Shown: piece after piece, positions 1-15,200 of the stretch | How the letters are laid out: each line of letters begins with the position of its first letter | How positions within the stretch are numbered: the stretch's first letter is position 1 | Source of the DNA: Ridgeia piscesae | Taxonomy: Eukaryota > Annelida > Polychaeta > Sabellida > Siboglinidae | NCBI GenBank assembly: GCA_025642075.2 | Contig: JAODUO010000538.1 | Coordinates: 152,501 to 216,500 of the forward strand | Length of the DNA stretch: 64,000 nt | Direction: 5' to 3' | Notes under the pieces: generated by a model | What the model saw: only the letters and a program-made list of their open reading frames with translations | Databases searched by the model: none | What the model was told of the DNA's origin: nothing | Program-made: the position numbers and the translations under genes

Positions 1-470
1 ATTTTTCGTTGCGGTGTGTGATCGCAATCGCAGGTTGCATTGTGAGTTGACATAATCAAATAATCAAGATATAATGATAGTGTCAATGTTAGTCGACTCA
101 TTGCTTTTAAAGTGAACATACCGATAATGTTGTGTGAACACAAGATCCTTAAAGTTGTACAGCACAAGTTAGACAATTTGATAGGCAATGCACCAGCTCA
201 TGCCTAACTAGGTGGCAGTGGTCGGGTATTATCGCCCAGCTAAACAGTGGGCTAAAAATGAGTTGTCGTGCTAACATGCGTAACTTATAAATATGATAAA
301 TACGACACTTGTGCCTAACCTAACACTGTCCGATACTGATATTCCCTACTTTAGAACCGTAGGCGATCTTACTTTCTGACCTAAACATGAAAAGACAACC
401 CACAGTGTCACTGGCCACAGCCACCAAACCTCTCACATATGGATGCATACACTCTAGGTTGCTAAATTAA
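1..470. other. Left-edge non-coding DNA
   Basis: No credible reading frame, RNA gene or repeat was recognised here. The stretch ends at the left copy of the inverted repeat that brackets the LINE at 576-2564. Confidence 0.4.
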
Positions 471-575
471 AAAAAATTACTTGGCACTTGTGTATAATTC
501 GGACCCACCTCAATTGTGCCATTATAATGATATGTGCCTGTATTGGATACCTCACACAAACTCTAATCCTAAACA

Positions 576-2564
576 TGACTATAAGAAAGCTAAGGAAACA
601 AACAACTGGACAAACTACTAATTCATCCAAAAAACATGTAGGAGAAATATGCGTAAAGCCGAATGGGAATACATCAATAATACCATAACCCAAGGACTCC
701 AGACAAACAACTCAAAACCCTTCTGGAAATACATTAAAAGCAGAAAACAAGACAACATTGGAGTAGCCCCCCTGAAAAAGAATGGTTCACTGGTGTGTGA
801 CAGCAAGGAGAAGGCTGAAATTCTCCTGGACCAGTTCCAGAGTGTCTTCACCAGAGATGGTGGATCTGCTCCCCCACACCTTGACCCTCCACAACACCCA
901 ATTATAAGTGATATTAACATTAACACAGCCGGAGTATGCAAGTTACTCAAAGCCATCAATCCCCACAAAGCATGTGGGCCTGACCAAATCCCGAATGTCA
1001 TTTTGAAGAACTGTGCTGACACCCTATCCCCAGCACTCAGGGACATCTTCCAACGGTCATTGGACACAGCCGTCCTACCCTCAGACTGGCGCACTGCAAA
1101 CGTGTCGGCCGTATTCAAAAAAGGAGATAAACATCTACCAGAAAACTATCGTCCCATCTCCCTTACATCTGTTCCATGTAAAATTCTTGAACACATCATC
1201 TACCGCCACCTTATGACTTACCTTGAAGAACACAACATCCTAACAGACCTTAACCACGGCTTCAGAGCAGGCTTCTCATGTGAAACACAACTTCTAACCA
1301 CTATGCATGACCTATTCTCCTCCTTCGACACCGGAACCCAGACAGACATGGCAGTGTTAGATTTTAGCAAGGCATTTGACACCGTTCCCCACTCAAAACT
1401 CCTTACAAAATTATCCCATTATGGAATCGGAGGCACAATACTTGAATGGCTAAACAAATTCCTGACTGGAAGAACAATGAAAGTCGTACTCGACGGTAAA
1501 ATGTCGAGAGAAATACCCGTTGATTCTGGCGTCCCACAAGGCACAGTCTTAGGCCCTTTGCTCTTCTTGTGTCACATAAATGACTTACCAACCTCTGTCA
1601 AATCTCAAGTCCGCCTCTTTGCAGACGATTGCCTATTATACAGGAAAATACAGACATTCAACGACCATATTTTGCTACAGAAGGACTTAACGCAACTTGG
1701 GAAGTGGGCAAATACCTGGGGGATGAATTTTAATACAAACAAATGTCACATCCTAAGCATAAAAAATAAAACACAATTCTTCTATAGCCTAAACAATGAA
1801 ACTCTGGAATATGTAACTACCAACCCGTACCTTGGCATCACCATATCTAATGACTTAAAGTGGCACTCACACATTTCTACAATAACCAAAAAAGCAAATA
1901 GCACACTTGGCTTCCTAAGACGAAATATACGCAGATGCCCCATTAACAGCAAACGGACGGCATACATTGCCCTTGTGCGCGCTGTCTTAGAATACGGAGC
2001 CATAGTGTGGGACCCATACCATCGGGGGGACATAGACAAATTAGAACAAATTCAACACCGTGCAGCTCGCTTCATCACTTGAGACTACCGCTCTAGACAC
2101 CCAGGATCTGTCACAACCATGCTCACCAACCTTAACCTCGACACATTAGACAATAGACGACGCGACCAAAGACTAAAATTCATGTTCAGAACTGTTAGAG
2201 GATCCATCCCAGCTCTCCCCACTGAAACATTCTTCCGGCCCAAAAAACAAACAAAAGACACATTAAGCCTAAACACTTCCCCGACCATGTATCCTCAAAT
2301 TTTGTCCAACAACTAACAACCAACAACACCAGATGTTTTATAGTACCCACAGCCCACACTGAACAATTTAAGAATTCATTTTGTGTAAAAACAATAGCCG
2401 ACTGGAACCAACTAAACGAGTCGCAGGTCCAGGCTGAAACCATAACTGATTTCAGTCGCCTGACCTGCGGCTCAAACACTCAATAACATGCGCACACACC
2501 CCCGTCGTATATAATAGCCACTATTGGCTTCTTTACGACGTATCCCATTCAGATTCAGATTCAG
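576..2564 (+). pseudogene. Non-LTR retrotransposon (CR1/Jockey-like) reverse transcriptase, decayed
   Basis: The long frame 649-2082 encodes most of a LINE reverse transcriptase. Recognisable blocks, in order, are ENYRPISLTSVPCKILE (RT 1-2), DFSKAFDTVPH (catalytic Asp), SGVPQGTVLGPLLF, FADDCLLYR (catalytic DD), and the thumb motif with LEYGAIVWDP. It is broken. A stop precedes FIQK near 615, an in-frame TGA at 2080-2082 sits where ITGDYRSR is expected, and the frame shifts near 2271. The C-terminal part (PTAHTEQF, ADWNQLNES) then runs to a stop at 2484-2486. The element ends in three ATTCAG repeats at 2547-2564, a typical LINE 3' tail. The endonuclease half is absent, so the copy is 5'-truncated. 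Confidence 0.9.
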
Positions 2565-2578
2565 ACCAATCAGCATTC

Positions 2579-2579
2579 C

Positions 2580-2634
<55 letters not shown>

Positions 2635-2635
2635 T
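2579..2635. repeat. AC/AT dinucleotide microsatellite
   Basis: CA repeats grade into AT/GT repeats just 3' of the LINE tail. Confidence 0.85.
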
Positions 2636-2940
2636 TATGTTTCACAGCATTTTGAAACCCAAATTGTTATAGCACTCCAATTTGTGCCAGTCGCAAGCGC
2701 AACAGTGCATGTGTTACTGCGCTGTGCACATGGAATGATCGATAAACAGTTTGTGTATGCCGACTGCACTGCCTTTTCATCTCAAAAGTCTGCAAAGATG
2801 CATTGTTTATAAAATATAAATATACGTGAGATGATGTTAAATAATTGAATTAACAAAATAAAGTATCAAATTTTGCCAAATATATAGTTATAATTGCAAA
2901 ATTAAGGTGGGTCCGAATTCTACACAAGTGTCAATTACTT

Positions 2941-3380
2941 TCATTACTGAAACAAATAAAATTTACAAAACAAACTAGTGCAAAACTCAAAAGCAACTCG
3001 ACACCATGGCATTGGCTGCGGCTACATGTAGCTCTGTGATTACTGTAATATAGGTATTGTGTCGATGCATTGATTATTACAAACCACAAATGATCGTCAT
3101 TAGCACAACCAATAATATAACACTGACTGGATCAGTATTACTTAGAGAAATGGACCGATTGACACTGATTTGTCATTGAAACAAATGGCCAATAATGCAT
3201 GTGATTTATGTGAATGGCTTCCACGCAAGGTGTTTAAATGCTAGTTTTGTTCTAGTAATTAAAGATTGGCAAAAATAATTTCTAGCTAAGCGCCTGACTT
3301 TATGGTAGTGGTGATTTAATTTGCTTTAATATTTTGAAAAAGTGAAGAAAGATCATAATGGTTGTTTTTATGTTGAAATG
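2941..3380. other. Upstream region of DCAKD
   Basis: Non-coding. A pyrimidine-rich TTCTTTTGCAG at about 3380-3391 is a plausible 3' splice site for a 5'-UTR exon that carries the DCAKD start codon; the upstream exon was not located. Confidence 0.35.
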
Positions 3381-3435
3381 TTCTTTTGCAGTGACAAATC
3401 ACTTGTTCATAGTCAGTGTGTGTCCACACTCCATC

Positions 3436-5691
<2,256 letters not shown>

Positions 5692-6376
5692 ATGAGGAAA
5701 AGTGATGTATCAGAAAGCATAAATTATTGAATAACATAAATTACTAGTGCAAGTATCATCAGCTATATATATACACTTCTAAAGAGTTAAAATGGTAGTT
5801 TAACTCAGAATGCAACCCACACACTAAGTTACCACTGAACAAGTAAATATCTGAATATGGCAGTGATCACAGCATGTTAGTAATCGACAAGGTGCCAAAA
5901 TGTTGTTTGAGACCAAGCTGCAGTGTACCCCTTTCACGAATGAAAGTTGCTTTTGCATATTTGAGGGAATTTAATCTTCTAATTTTATCAGGTTTGAAAA
6001 AAATATCATAATTTTGAGTTATGCCACAATTACCTGTGTAGAAAATCCTCTAGTATTAAGCTTGTAAGCTGTTTGTAAAAAATATCTGCCAAGAACAAAT
6101 AAGTATGCCCCCAAAATGATCGAGATTTAACAATGTTGTTTGAATTTCCTTTTTGAGTGTGCAGTTGTGAAACTGACCTGGTTGTCTTGGCAGTTAGTTA
6201 TGTTTAGGTTGCCTTCTCATTTATAGGGTGGTATTGGTTAATATCAGTGTAACATATTTCATCCAGCAGGAACAATGTATTTATTGTAAATGTGAAAGGT
6301 TCAATGAGACATCCCATTATTATTTTAGCATGTGAATGTACATAATTTTTATGAGGAATGTGCAATATTGTATTTT

Positions 6377-6382
6377 AATAAA
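6377..6382 (+). promoter_or_regulatory. Candidate DCAKD polyadenylation signal AATAAA
   Basis: A canonical AATAAA lies in AT-rich sequence about 690 bases after the DCAKD stop codon. A 3' UTR of this length is plausible; not otherwise supported. Confidence 0.45.
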
Positions 6383-9270
6383 ACATTGAAAAATGTTGGT
6401 TTATTGTGTAATAATTCCTTAGGGTTCTTATAGTCATTATCTACTTTTACCTTATGGATTTGATAAACAAGTAAATACATGTAGACCTAAATATGATGTT
6501 GATCGTTGTGATCAACATCATATTGCAAGTGCAAAATGTTGTTGGGAACAGGGTACCCTATGTATTGTTTGAAGAGTTGACACTATTTACATAGCGCATG
6601 AACACTAAGAAAAATTAAGAAAACAGAAATTAACAAGTATCAAGGTGAGTGTCAGCGGAGATACTTTGGGAAGCAAAAGAACAGACATCACAATCCATTC
6701 AGTGCTTTTGCTCACAACCAGGACGTGTGTGCTGTAACACCCTCTCAGTGACCCACCCAATTGTTCAATAAACTCGCCAAGCACAAGGTAAGAATTTGAA
6801 TATGTATTTTTCCTGTGAGCTGCAGATCCTTTCTGTACTTCTACATGTTGTCAAGACTTCACTTCGAAGATAAAGTGGGGTGAAAATGGTAAAATAATTA
6901 ACACATCCTTATTATCTATGAGCTTCTTTTGTGCATCAGCCATGGGTATGGAATGTCATATAGATTCATTTGTGTGGTTTCTGTTAGATGGGGGTTGGCT
7001 TGGATAGGTGGTGTACTTAATACTACTTATACAAGAATGTGAGGCAAGCAAGACAACATCATGAGTTACTTCAAGTCCTTTACTCAGTCAGGATTACTCG
7101 CATAAAACAATGATATTCACCAACATATCATGACAACATAAGAATATACAGCTGCACTGATTCAAAAATAAGTTAAATATTTTATCAGCATTGGCCACGG
7201 TGTAAAGTCCCAATCAATTAGTAAGTTTGTATTCAGTGAAGTATCAAGTCCTTAGGACTGCTCAAACTCCTTCACGCTTCACTCTCTTGCACACGTGTTC
7301 ATTCGATTCAAACACATTTTCACTTCCCTAAATCCTGCGATTACCACAAAAAGACTAGGTTTTATTTCATATATGTCCACCGCTGTCTATAGCAAAGTAC
7401 TCATTGTGTAGGTGAGTGGATTGAGACAACGTAAAATAAAAGAAAACAAAATGACAACAAGGTATTTGAACCTTGGTTCTGTGGCCAGGGTGGCTGATAT
7501 TCAACTCACCATGCCACTCAACTCAGTCACCTTATGTGGTAGTCTAACCATTATTAGTACCTGGTAAGCTCAAAAAATAAAGAACTAAAACTAACCTGAC
7601 CTGCAAACAAGCCACCTACTGAGAATTGCTCGAAAGGATCTTTTATAGACCAATCCTCAATCACATTTACTCGTTTTTGCACATGCAACAGCCACATCAT
7701 TTATAACTTTATACCACACCAAGTCACATATAAGAATAATTTTATCGACACTAAACTACGGTACTTTTCCTACTTAAAATATACATAAGGCTATACTCTG
7801 GTTGAAAGTTGTCTGTGTTCTTATTAAACATCATTATAGATAACAGTAGTTATCACCACTGCCAAATTGCAAGAAATAATAATGCAGTGTTGGTACAATT
7901 AATTTAATAAGTTCGATAAGACTGACTTTAGTAAATCGGACACTTCATCCAATATTTTTCAAAATGGTTGCATGTTGAAAGGTCACTCCCCCCATCATTA
8001 CATAAAATAATAATATTGAAACAAGATTATCTGGGACTAGTAAGTTTTCGAAACAGCACTGACAACAAGAAGCTGTTCTTTTGGAACCATGCTACACAGG
8101 TACTTATGTCCAATCACTTAACAAATCCCAAACATTTTCCACAACCACAATATTTACATGAAAGCTGTCGATATATACTTGATAAATCTGTTATTTTTGC
8201 ACCTTTAAACTGTTAAGTATGTAAGGCTAGAAAACAGCCAAATTGTTATCAAAGCCAACATTTTCTGCCACATTGCTGTAGTATTTTTTCTTCTCACATT
8301 CTTTCTTGAATTTAGTAATTTTTGCTAATCCAATTGTATAAACAAATCTAAAGAAGGTGACTGACAGGAACATTTTACTCTTTCAAGCCAATAAAAGATA
8401 ACATCATTTAAAATAAATAAAACCTGTTATCACTGGTACTGCAGCAAGATCCTTCACTATCTCGCCTTTAGTGTTTTCAGTACAAGTTTTGAGCATACTT
8501 TAGTTGTGTCTTCTGTCAGACTGTGCTGTGCCTCTGTATGCACAGTAGGGTGGGCAAAGACAATGACCCTGCTACTCGCACGCTCCATGTGTGAGCACAG
8601 TCAAACTGGTTCTCGCCCAAAAGTAACATGTGATATCATCTCTTCATACCAATTCAAATTACCTATGCCCCGGTAACAAACCCACTACAGTCGCCACTAT
8701 TGGGGCATCTTCACATATGATACCATGGTAAAAACAGCGACTTCTCTGGTTGCTCGGGTAAACCCTCTACAAACCCAGTAGAAAAAACTGCCATCAACGC
8801 ACCACACCTGGAAGTATGTGCGCGATATAGCATTTAAGCATATATAAAAATCGATATCCACCTTTTGGGGGTTTATCGCTCAGGATTGTCCAGTGTACCG
8901 GGTAGTTGCCCCACCTCATCACCTCATGTGGAGCAAACCACTCAATATGTGTTGATCCAGTTAGCTGTCAACACAGCTTTGGCATAATCTTCATCTATCG
9001 TCCTACCTATCAAAACACCGTGCGCATGTCGCTTTCGGAAAATGTCACATTTGAACAAATGTGCTATGAATGCCCATGTCAGTTTTGGGAAACTATTCCG
9101 CACCCTGACACCAGGTGACAGCATCAGTCTTGTTAAATTGTGATCTCTGTCATCGTCGAACGACGTGTCGAGTCTGTAGTTGTCTTGAAGATGAACACAC
9201 CGGGGCGGGGCGGGACGTCTCATCGCTGGATGAGGGAAGCAAGAGGGCTAGGGAGACGGGGAAAATCCCA
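6383..9270. other. Intergenic region between convergent DCAKD and ARL5
   Basis: No gene recognised. It holds a perfect 15-bp-arm hairpin at 6490-6524 and otherwise AT-rich unique-looking sequence. Short frames at 7968-8216 and 8906-9118 have no recognisable similarity. The right part probably contains the ARL5 3' UTR (minus strand). Confidence 0.5.
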
Positions 9271-12200
9271 TCACCTCCGGATGTGGTTGGTGATCCACTC
9301 AAGTCCCTGGTAGAGGCTGCCAACAGAAGGCACAGTTGTAGTAACTGCTTTATGTGTACTTATGTTCAAGTAAACATTTTATGCTACATGTACACATTGA
9401 ACTGCCAACTTTATCACAGCCTAGACAACAAAGACAAGATCAACTTGTACACAACCAGCTATAACTATGGTAACTGTGAACATTACAACTACAACAACAG
9501 TGAACACAACAGAAGGCATGATATGACTGCAAACAATCAGCAACAAATTATCCTTGACAACATTCAGTTGACACTGCTTCAACATGAATACATAACTGTT
9601 AATAAAGTGCCACGCTAACCCAGTACGTCTACTGTACTACTGTAAAGCACATTGCCAATTTCCAGTTTCATCACACAGTTTTGTTAACAAAATAATTTCT
9701 CATAAATGTATTATATGAGAGTTCCACCAACTGGTTTCCATTTCAACGGACTTTATAATTCCGGGTTTTAAGAACATCTGTCAATAGTATTACAACACTT
9801 AATTATATTCTAGCTATACGGGGTACTTACCCCTCCCCTGTAAGTGCACAGCAAGCCTGTATGTGCCATATGTGATCTTTCACTGAAGTTAAGTTGAGTT
9901 GCTGTGAAATCTCTGCTGATGACATGGCGCCTTTCAAGTCCTGCTTGTTAGCAAATATCAGTACTGCAGCCTTCTTCAAGTCCTAGAAATAGGAGAGAAA
10001 CTTTTCGGTAATGCAAATACCAGCACTGCTGCCTTCTTCAAATTCTAGACATAGGAGAGAAACTTTTCTACATAAATGACAGCAAATGTCAGCCTTGCTG
10101 CTTTAATTCTAATCTAATTTGTTTTTAGATATTTCTCTACAAGTGACAGCATATATCAGCACTTCTACATTTCTCAAAGTATGGGTACCTGTATCGACAC
10201 ATCAGTGACATCACTAATCCTACATGACAGCAACAACATATGATAATAATATAACATATATTATGTACCTCATATGTATTGTTAATACAAGATAAGCAAC
10301 CACTTTATCTCAGTCATAAGTGATTCACATTTCAATTTTGTTTTCTAGTATACTTTTCTACTGTCTTTCTCTCTCTCTTTCCTCAGAATATTGTGTTCAT
10401 TGCTTCAACACCGTCCAAACAAATACTTTTTTTTTAAGAAATGGAAATATATTGTGGAGGTTGGTCACCAGTTGTGACATAGGAGAAAATAGACTAGAAG
10501 ACACTGAAACATACCTCGCAGGCCAACATCTTGTACAGCTCCTCCTTCGTGATGCTCAGACGCTCCCTGTCTGTGCTGTCTATCACCAGGATGACAAACT
10601 GTGACAGAAGGACACTAGGATTACAATACATGCTACAGTAGGAACCCACAACAACCAGTGGGCACACTACAACTGTTGTATTAGAATGGTCGACAATATG
10701 ATGACAATCTACAGCATGACAACAGACAACAACAGGATGAGAAATATGATGACAAACTTCAATAAAACAATTTAATATTTCAATGTTTAATTTAAATATT
10801 ACGCTTCATTTTCAAGTTTGATTATGGTAATGATCAGACTGTGTAAATACACGACAGCTATGCCTATACAACACTGAAGGAGCCATTCAGTTCACTCACT
10901 GCAATTTCAAGTAGAAAGAGTAAAGCCACTGCACTTAACCCTTGTACACTACACACACTTGCATCAATGTCCTGGCAGACAGCTAACAAAGCCTTAGTGC
11001 CCAGGGCAGGCTCATGCAACTATCTTCAGTAAACACCCCTAGCTCCAGTCTGATGTTTCACAAAACAAGCTCTTGTGCAGTACAATAACAATTTATTTAG
11101 TTACACCTATCTGCGTAATTAATTATTATCATATTATCTGTTATATAATAAAATGCAATTTTAACATGGAAACATTTCATTTTATTTGTATCAACAGAAA
11201 ATTTGATATTATATAAAGTTATAGTTATTATTATTAAATAAAATATGTTTAAAACTACACATAATGACATAACAATAAATACTGTATTTATACTGTATCA
11301 TACTTATGTACTGCATTTTTTTATTGTTATATCTAGTATAACTAGTATTATTACTTAATTCAGAGAACCCCCAAGTGAGACTTACCTCTGAGTTTGTGAA
11401 GTAGGTGTTCCATGCAGAGCGTAGTGATTCCTGGCCTCCGATATCCCACATCAGGAAGTGAATGTTTTTCCAAATCACTTCCTCTACATTGCTGCCAATG
11501 GTGGGGGATGTGTGCACCACCTCGTTCATCAAACTACAACACACCACTTTGTTCATCAAACTACAACACACCACTTTGTTCATCAAACTACAACACACCA
11601 TTTCGTCATCAAACTAAAACACACCACTTCGTTCATCAAACTACAACACACCACCTCGTTCATCAAACTAAAACACACCACTTCATTCATCAAACTACAA
11701 CATACCACTTCGTTCATCAAACTACAACATACAACTTCATTTATCAAACTACAACACACCAAACTCATTCATAAAACGGCAACATACCCAAATTAATATC
11801 TGGGTATCTGGCGGTTTTATGAATCTATTCATCAATCTGTTCAAAAACACCCACCTCATTCAAACCACAACATATCCAAAAAATACCCATCTCATCCATC
11901 AAACCACAACATATCCAAAAACACCCATCTCATTCATCAAAAGTACAACATATCTAAAAAAAATGTATCTTGTTCATCAAACTACAACATACTGAACATA
12001 TCCAAAAAATCCCACCTTGTTCATCAAATCCTTAAAAATATGCACCTCGTTCACCGAACTATAACATCAAATTAAGAACACAACACATCAAACAAACCAC
12101 TTTTTGCCATTAAATTTTATACTGTAATTTTAATTATTAGTCTTTATACATACAGTAATACTGGTACACTTCAGGAAGTTAACTGCACTTGCAAGTGTTA

Positions 12201-15200
12201 GATATTTCAAAACTAGAATATCTCATTTTAATATGCCATTGGGGCTGGTTTCCAAGGATGAAGCAGATGAAGTTATCAAAATATTTTTATTCTAATTAGC
12301 AGTTAATTAACATTTGATTTCTAAAATGCACTATATTTAACCATGAAACACATACTCCGAACCACATATTAATAACATTTTGATCCCAACTTTAGTGGTC
12401 TGTTGGATGGCTGTCTGGAACAATTTATGTTCCATTTAAGATGTTCACTGGGTCAGACCTTCCCTTCACATCTCCCACTACATCTCCCACTACATCTCCC
12501 ACTACATCTCCCACTACATCTCCCACTACATCTCCCACTACATCTCCCACTACATCTCCCACTACATCTCCCACTACATCTCCCACTACATCTCCCTTGA
12601 GATTCAAGGACACTTGGGAAGACAAAGCTGATTAGGGCCCAGACATTCTAATCAGGGACTAATCAGTTATTACCACACCACAATGGGGAGACTGAGACAA
12701 CAACAGGACCAGCTGGTAGCCCTGGAAACACACAGGAGTGGCTTCAGTGACAGGAGGTGGTCTAATTAATCAAGAAAAGGCAGTAAGGAAACAAAGCTTG
12801 CAGAAGACCAGGATTAGATTATGACAATGGGTCACACTGCAATTAACACATTGGCCACTCCTAGATGACAGATTCTGGACAGTGCTGAGGGCCTCATCAC
12901 AAATCTATTAAATGTTGGCTTGGCAACAAGATTTATAAAAAGAAGCTTATCGACAGGAATACTTTACCAGACTAGGTGTGCAGCGCATACTGATTATTAC
13001 CAGTACTTTACAAACCTTGACAAAAGATTACATTGTTAATTCATTACAACAGGCCATCCATCTCGTGAAGTGTAAAGAGCTTAAGGTATACTCACTACCC
13101 TGACAGTCCCAACCGTGTTTTATTATATTCTGACTGGGTCCAATAAAACATTATTTAACAGCTTGTACATTGCTTCTAGTTTTCATACAAATAATTTGTA
13201 TGAATAAGCTAGCATACACATTAAAGAAAATTTGAATTCCAAGGAATTAAGTTTTATGGTTGTGTTTCCATTGTTTGTTGTAACACATTTTATAATATAT
13301 TTTACTATCCTTGTTTTTATCTACACCTGTATATGAAGACAAAAAATAAATAATAGACTTATATAACTATTCAAGGTATGAACTCTATATATTACTCCAA
13401 CAGGGCTTTAAGCAGGATAATTTTTTGCCAGTCACACTTTTTTTGTGGACACATGGATGTTAACTGTTAAGCCAGTTTAGAAACTTTAAATGCATTTCGT
13501 GACCAAGAACTGGACTATAAACACATGTGACACCATTTACACTAATTTTGAAGGCATAACATAAAATATCTATGGTTTTGGATGGCATTTTTTGCTCCTG
13601 TATTCTTTTACCCATCCACCTGTATTTCTATGCATCCATAACAGGTTTTGCCCATCCAAATGACGGGTGGACCGGACTATGCATAAACCTATGACACCCC
13701 ACATGGGTAGCTACTAATCTCTGTAAGTACTAGAAGATCGACTCACAACTGGTAGAGAATGGTTGTCTTGCCAGCATTGTCCAGCCCAACTATGATCACC
13801 TTGTGTTCTGAAAAAGAAGAATATAATGTTATGCATGTAGCAGTATAAAGTATATAATAAAATAAAGTATAGTCTGTGACTGTACACATGCAATTTATAG
13901 ATAGATTTTATATTTAAATAGATTTAAATTACAATACATTTTTGCATGAGTTCGGTGTCAGATACATTAGTGTAGAAAACTAGTATTCATTATCTGCCGT
14001 GATGCTGTAAGGTGGATTGTGTATAATGTTACGACTTGTACATGTGTTCACTGTTCCTCACTGTACTTACTCCCAATCTGAGCATAGGGGAATGTGACCC
14101 CCAATTTCAAGAGAAATAATGAGGCCATTAAAATAGACTACCCACATCAGGACACAGTGAGCCATATACAGCTTCAAACACAGACATACATGTGCTAAAC
14201 TAACAACTGAACATTATTGTTCTGTAAGAATGGAATCCACCCAGACTGGTGCCTGGTGGTGCAGCAGGGCTGATTGAATCAACGTAAACTGATCGAAGAT
14301 TGAATCAGTCTAAAGCCTAGCACTGTCGAGGCCAGTGAAAGGCTCTTCTGCCACCCTGTGTAGTGTAACTACCTGGTACTACCACTGCCAGCAGTAACAC
14401 TTTGTGAGAGAGCTGTACCACATAGCATCACTGGCCACCTGTTTGCTCTGTGTTTATTTGCTGTACTAATGGTACTTCTGGTGGAATGACTGTTCACTCC
14501 TCACTGTACAATGTATGTTTACAAGTACAACTTTGTCATTTCATGGCACTAATGGCAGTGGGCTTACATAGCTTTATGCAGAGACCCATCCACCCGCCAT
14601 TTGGAAGGGTAAAAACCGTTTGGACGGGTAGAAATATGGGTAAAAAATTAAGGAGCAAAGAAAAGGTGTTCCAAAACCATAGATATTGTCAGTTATACCT
14701 TACAAGTGAGTGTAAATGGTGTCACATGTATGTTTGTGGTCCATTTCAGGTCATCAGACACATTTGAAAGTTTGTAAACTGGCTTAACAGTCAACATCCA
14801 CATGTCCACCAAAACATGTGACTGGCAATAATTTGGTCCTGCATAAAGGCCTGGTGGGCTACTAGAGCCGGGCACAACAATAGCTGTAACAGGACTGCAG
14901 AAAAACAGGTGTTTTCTCTTACACTTGCTCAAAGGACAAGTGTTGCAATCTAATTTTACAACACCTATTTGTTGTTTACTAATATGTTACCTGTGGATTG
15001 TAGTTCAATAAGAACCATACTGTGCCAGTCAAAAAGTTATGTCAGCTAAGTTGAACTAACTATGTTAATAGAAATAGATTTACATACTTACTTTTATATT
15101 ATGCAAATTAAGCTATTCCTTCAGAATTGTTCGACACATCTTGGAGTGACACCCCATCATGTTTACAAAGTAGTGCACCCAATACTACTGGTTTAATACT

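Larger units (their letters stand above)
471..2940. mobile_element. Short inverted-repeat DNA element split by a LINE
   Basis: The segments 471-531 and about 2886-2940 are inverted copies of each other, roughly 85% identical by eye. The shared core includes GAATTCGGACCCACCT or its variant AATTCGGACCCACCT, next to CACTTGTGTA. Between them lie the LINE (about 576-2564) and about 360 bp of non-LINE DNA with an AC/AT microsatellite. The simplest reading is a MITE of roughly 480 bp into which the LINE jumped. No target-site duplication was identified and the superfamily is not assigned. Confidence 0.5.

Noticed and set aside
3358..3435. Upstream in-frame ATG extending DCAKD by 26 residues
   Set aside because: The family begins at MFLVGLTGG; the extension has no conserved character and a likely 3' splice site (about 3391) lies between the two ATGs.
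9115..9618. 167-codon + strand frame
   Set aside because: It overlaps ARL5 exon 6 on the opposite strand, shows no domain, and becomes low-complexity NY-rich sequence.
11412..11796. + strand frames with HQTTTHH repeats
   Set aside because: Antisense to the ARL5 exon-3-derived array.
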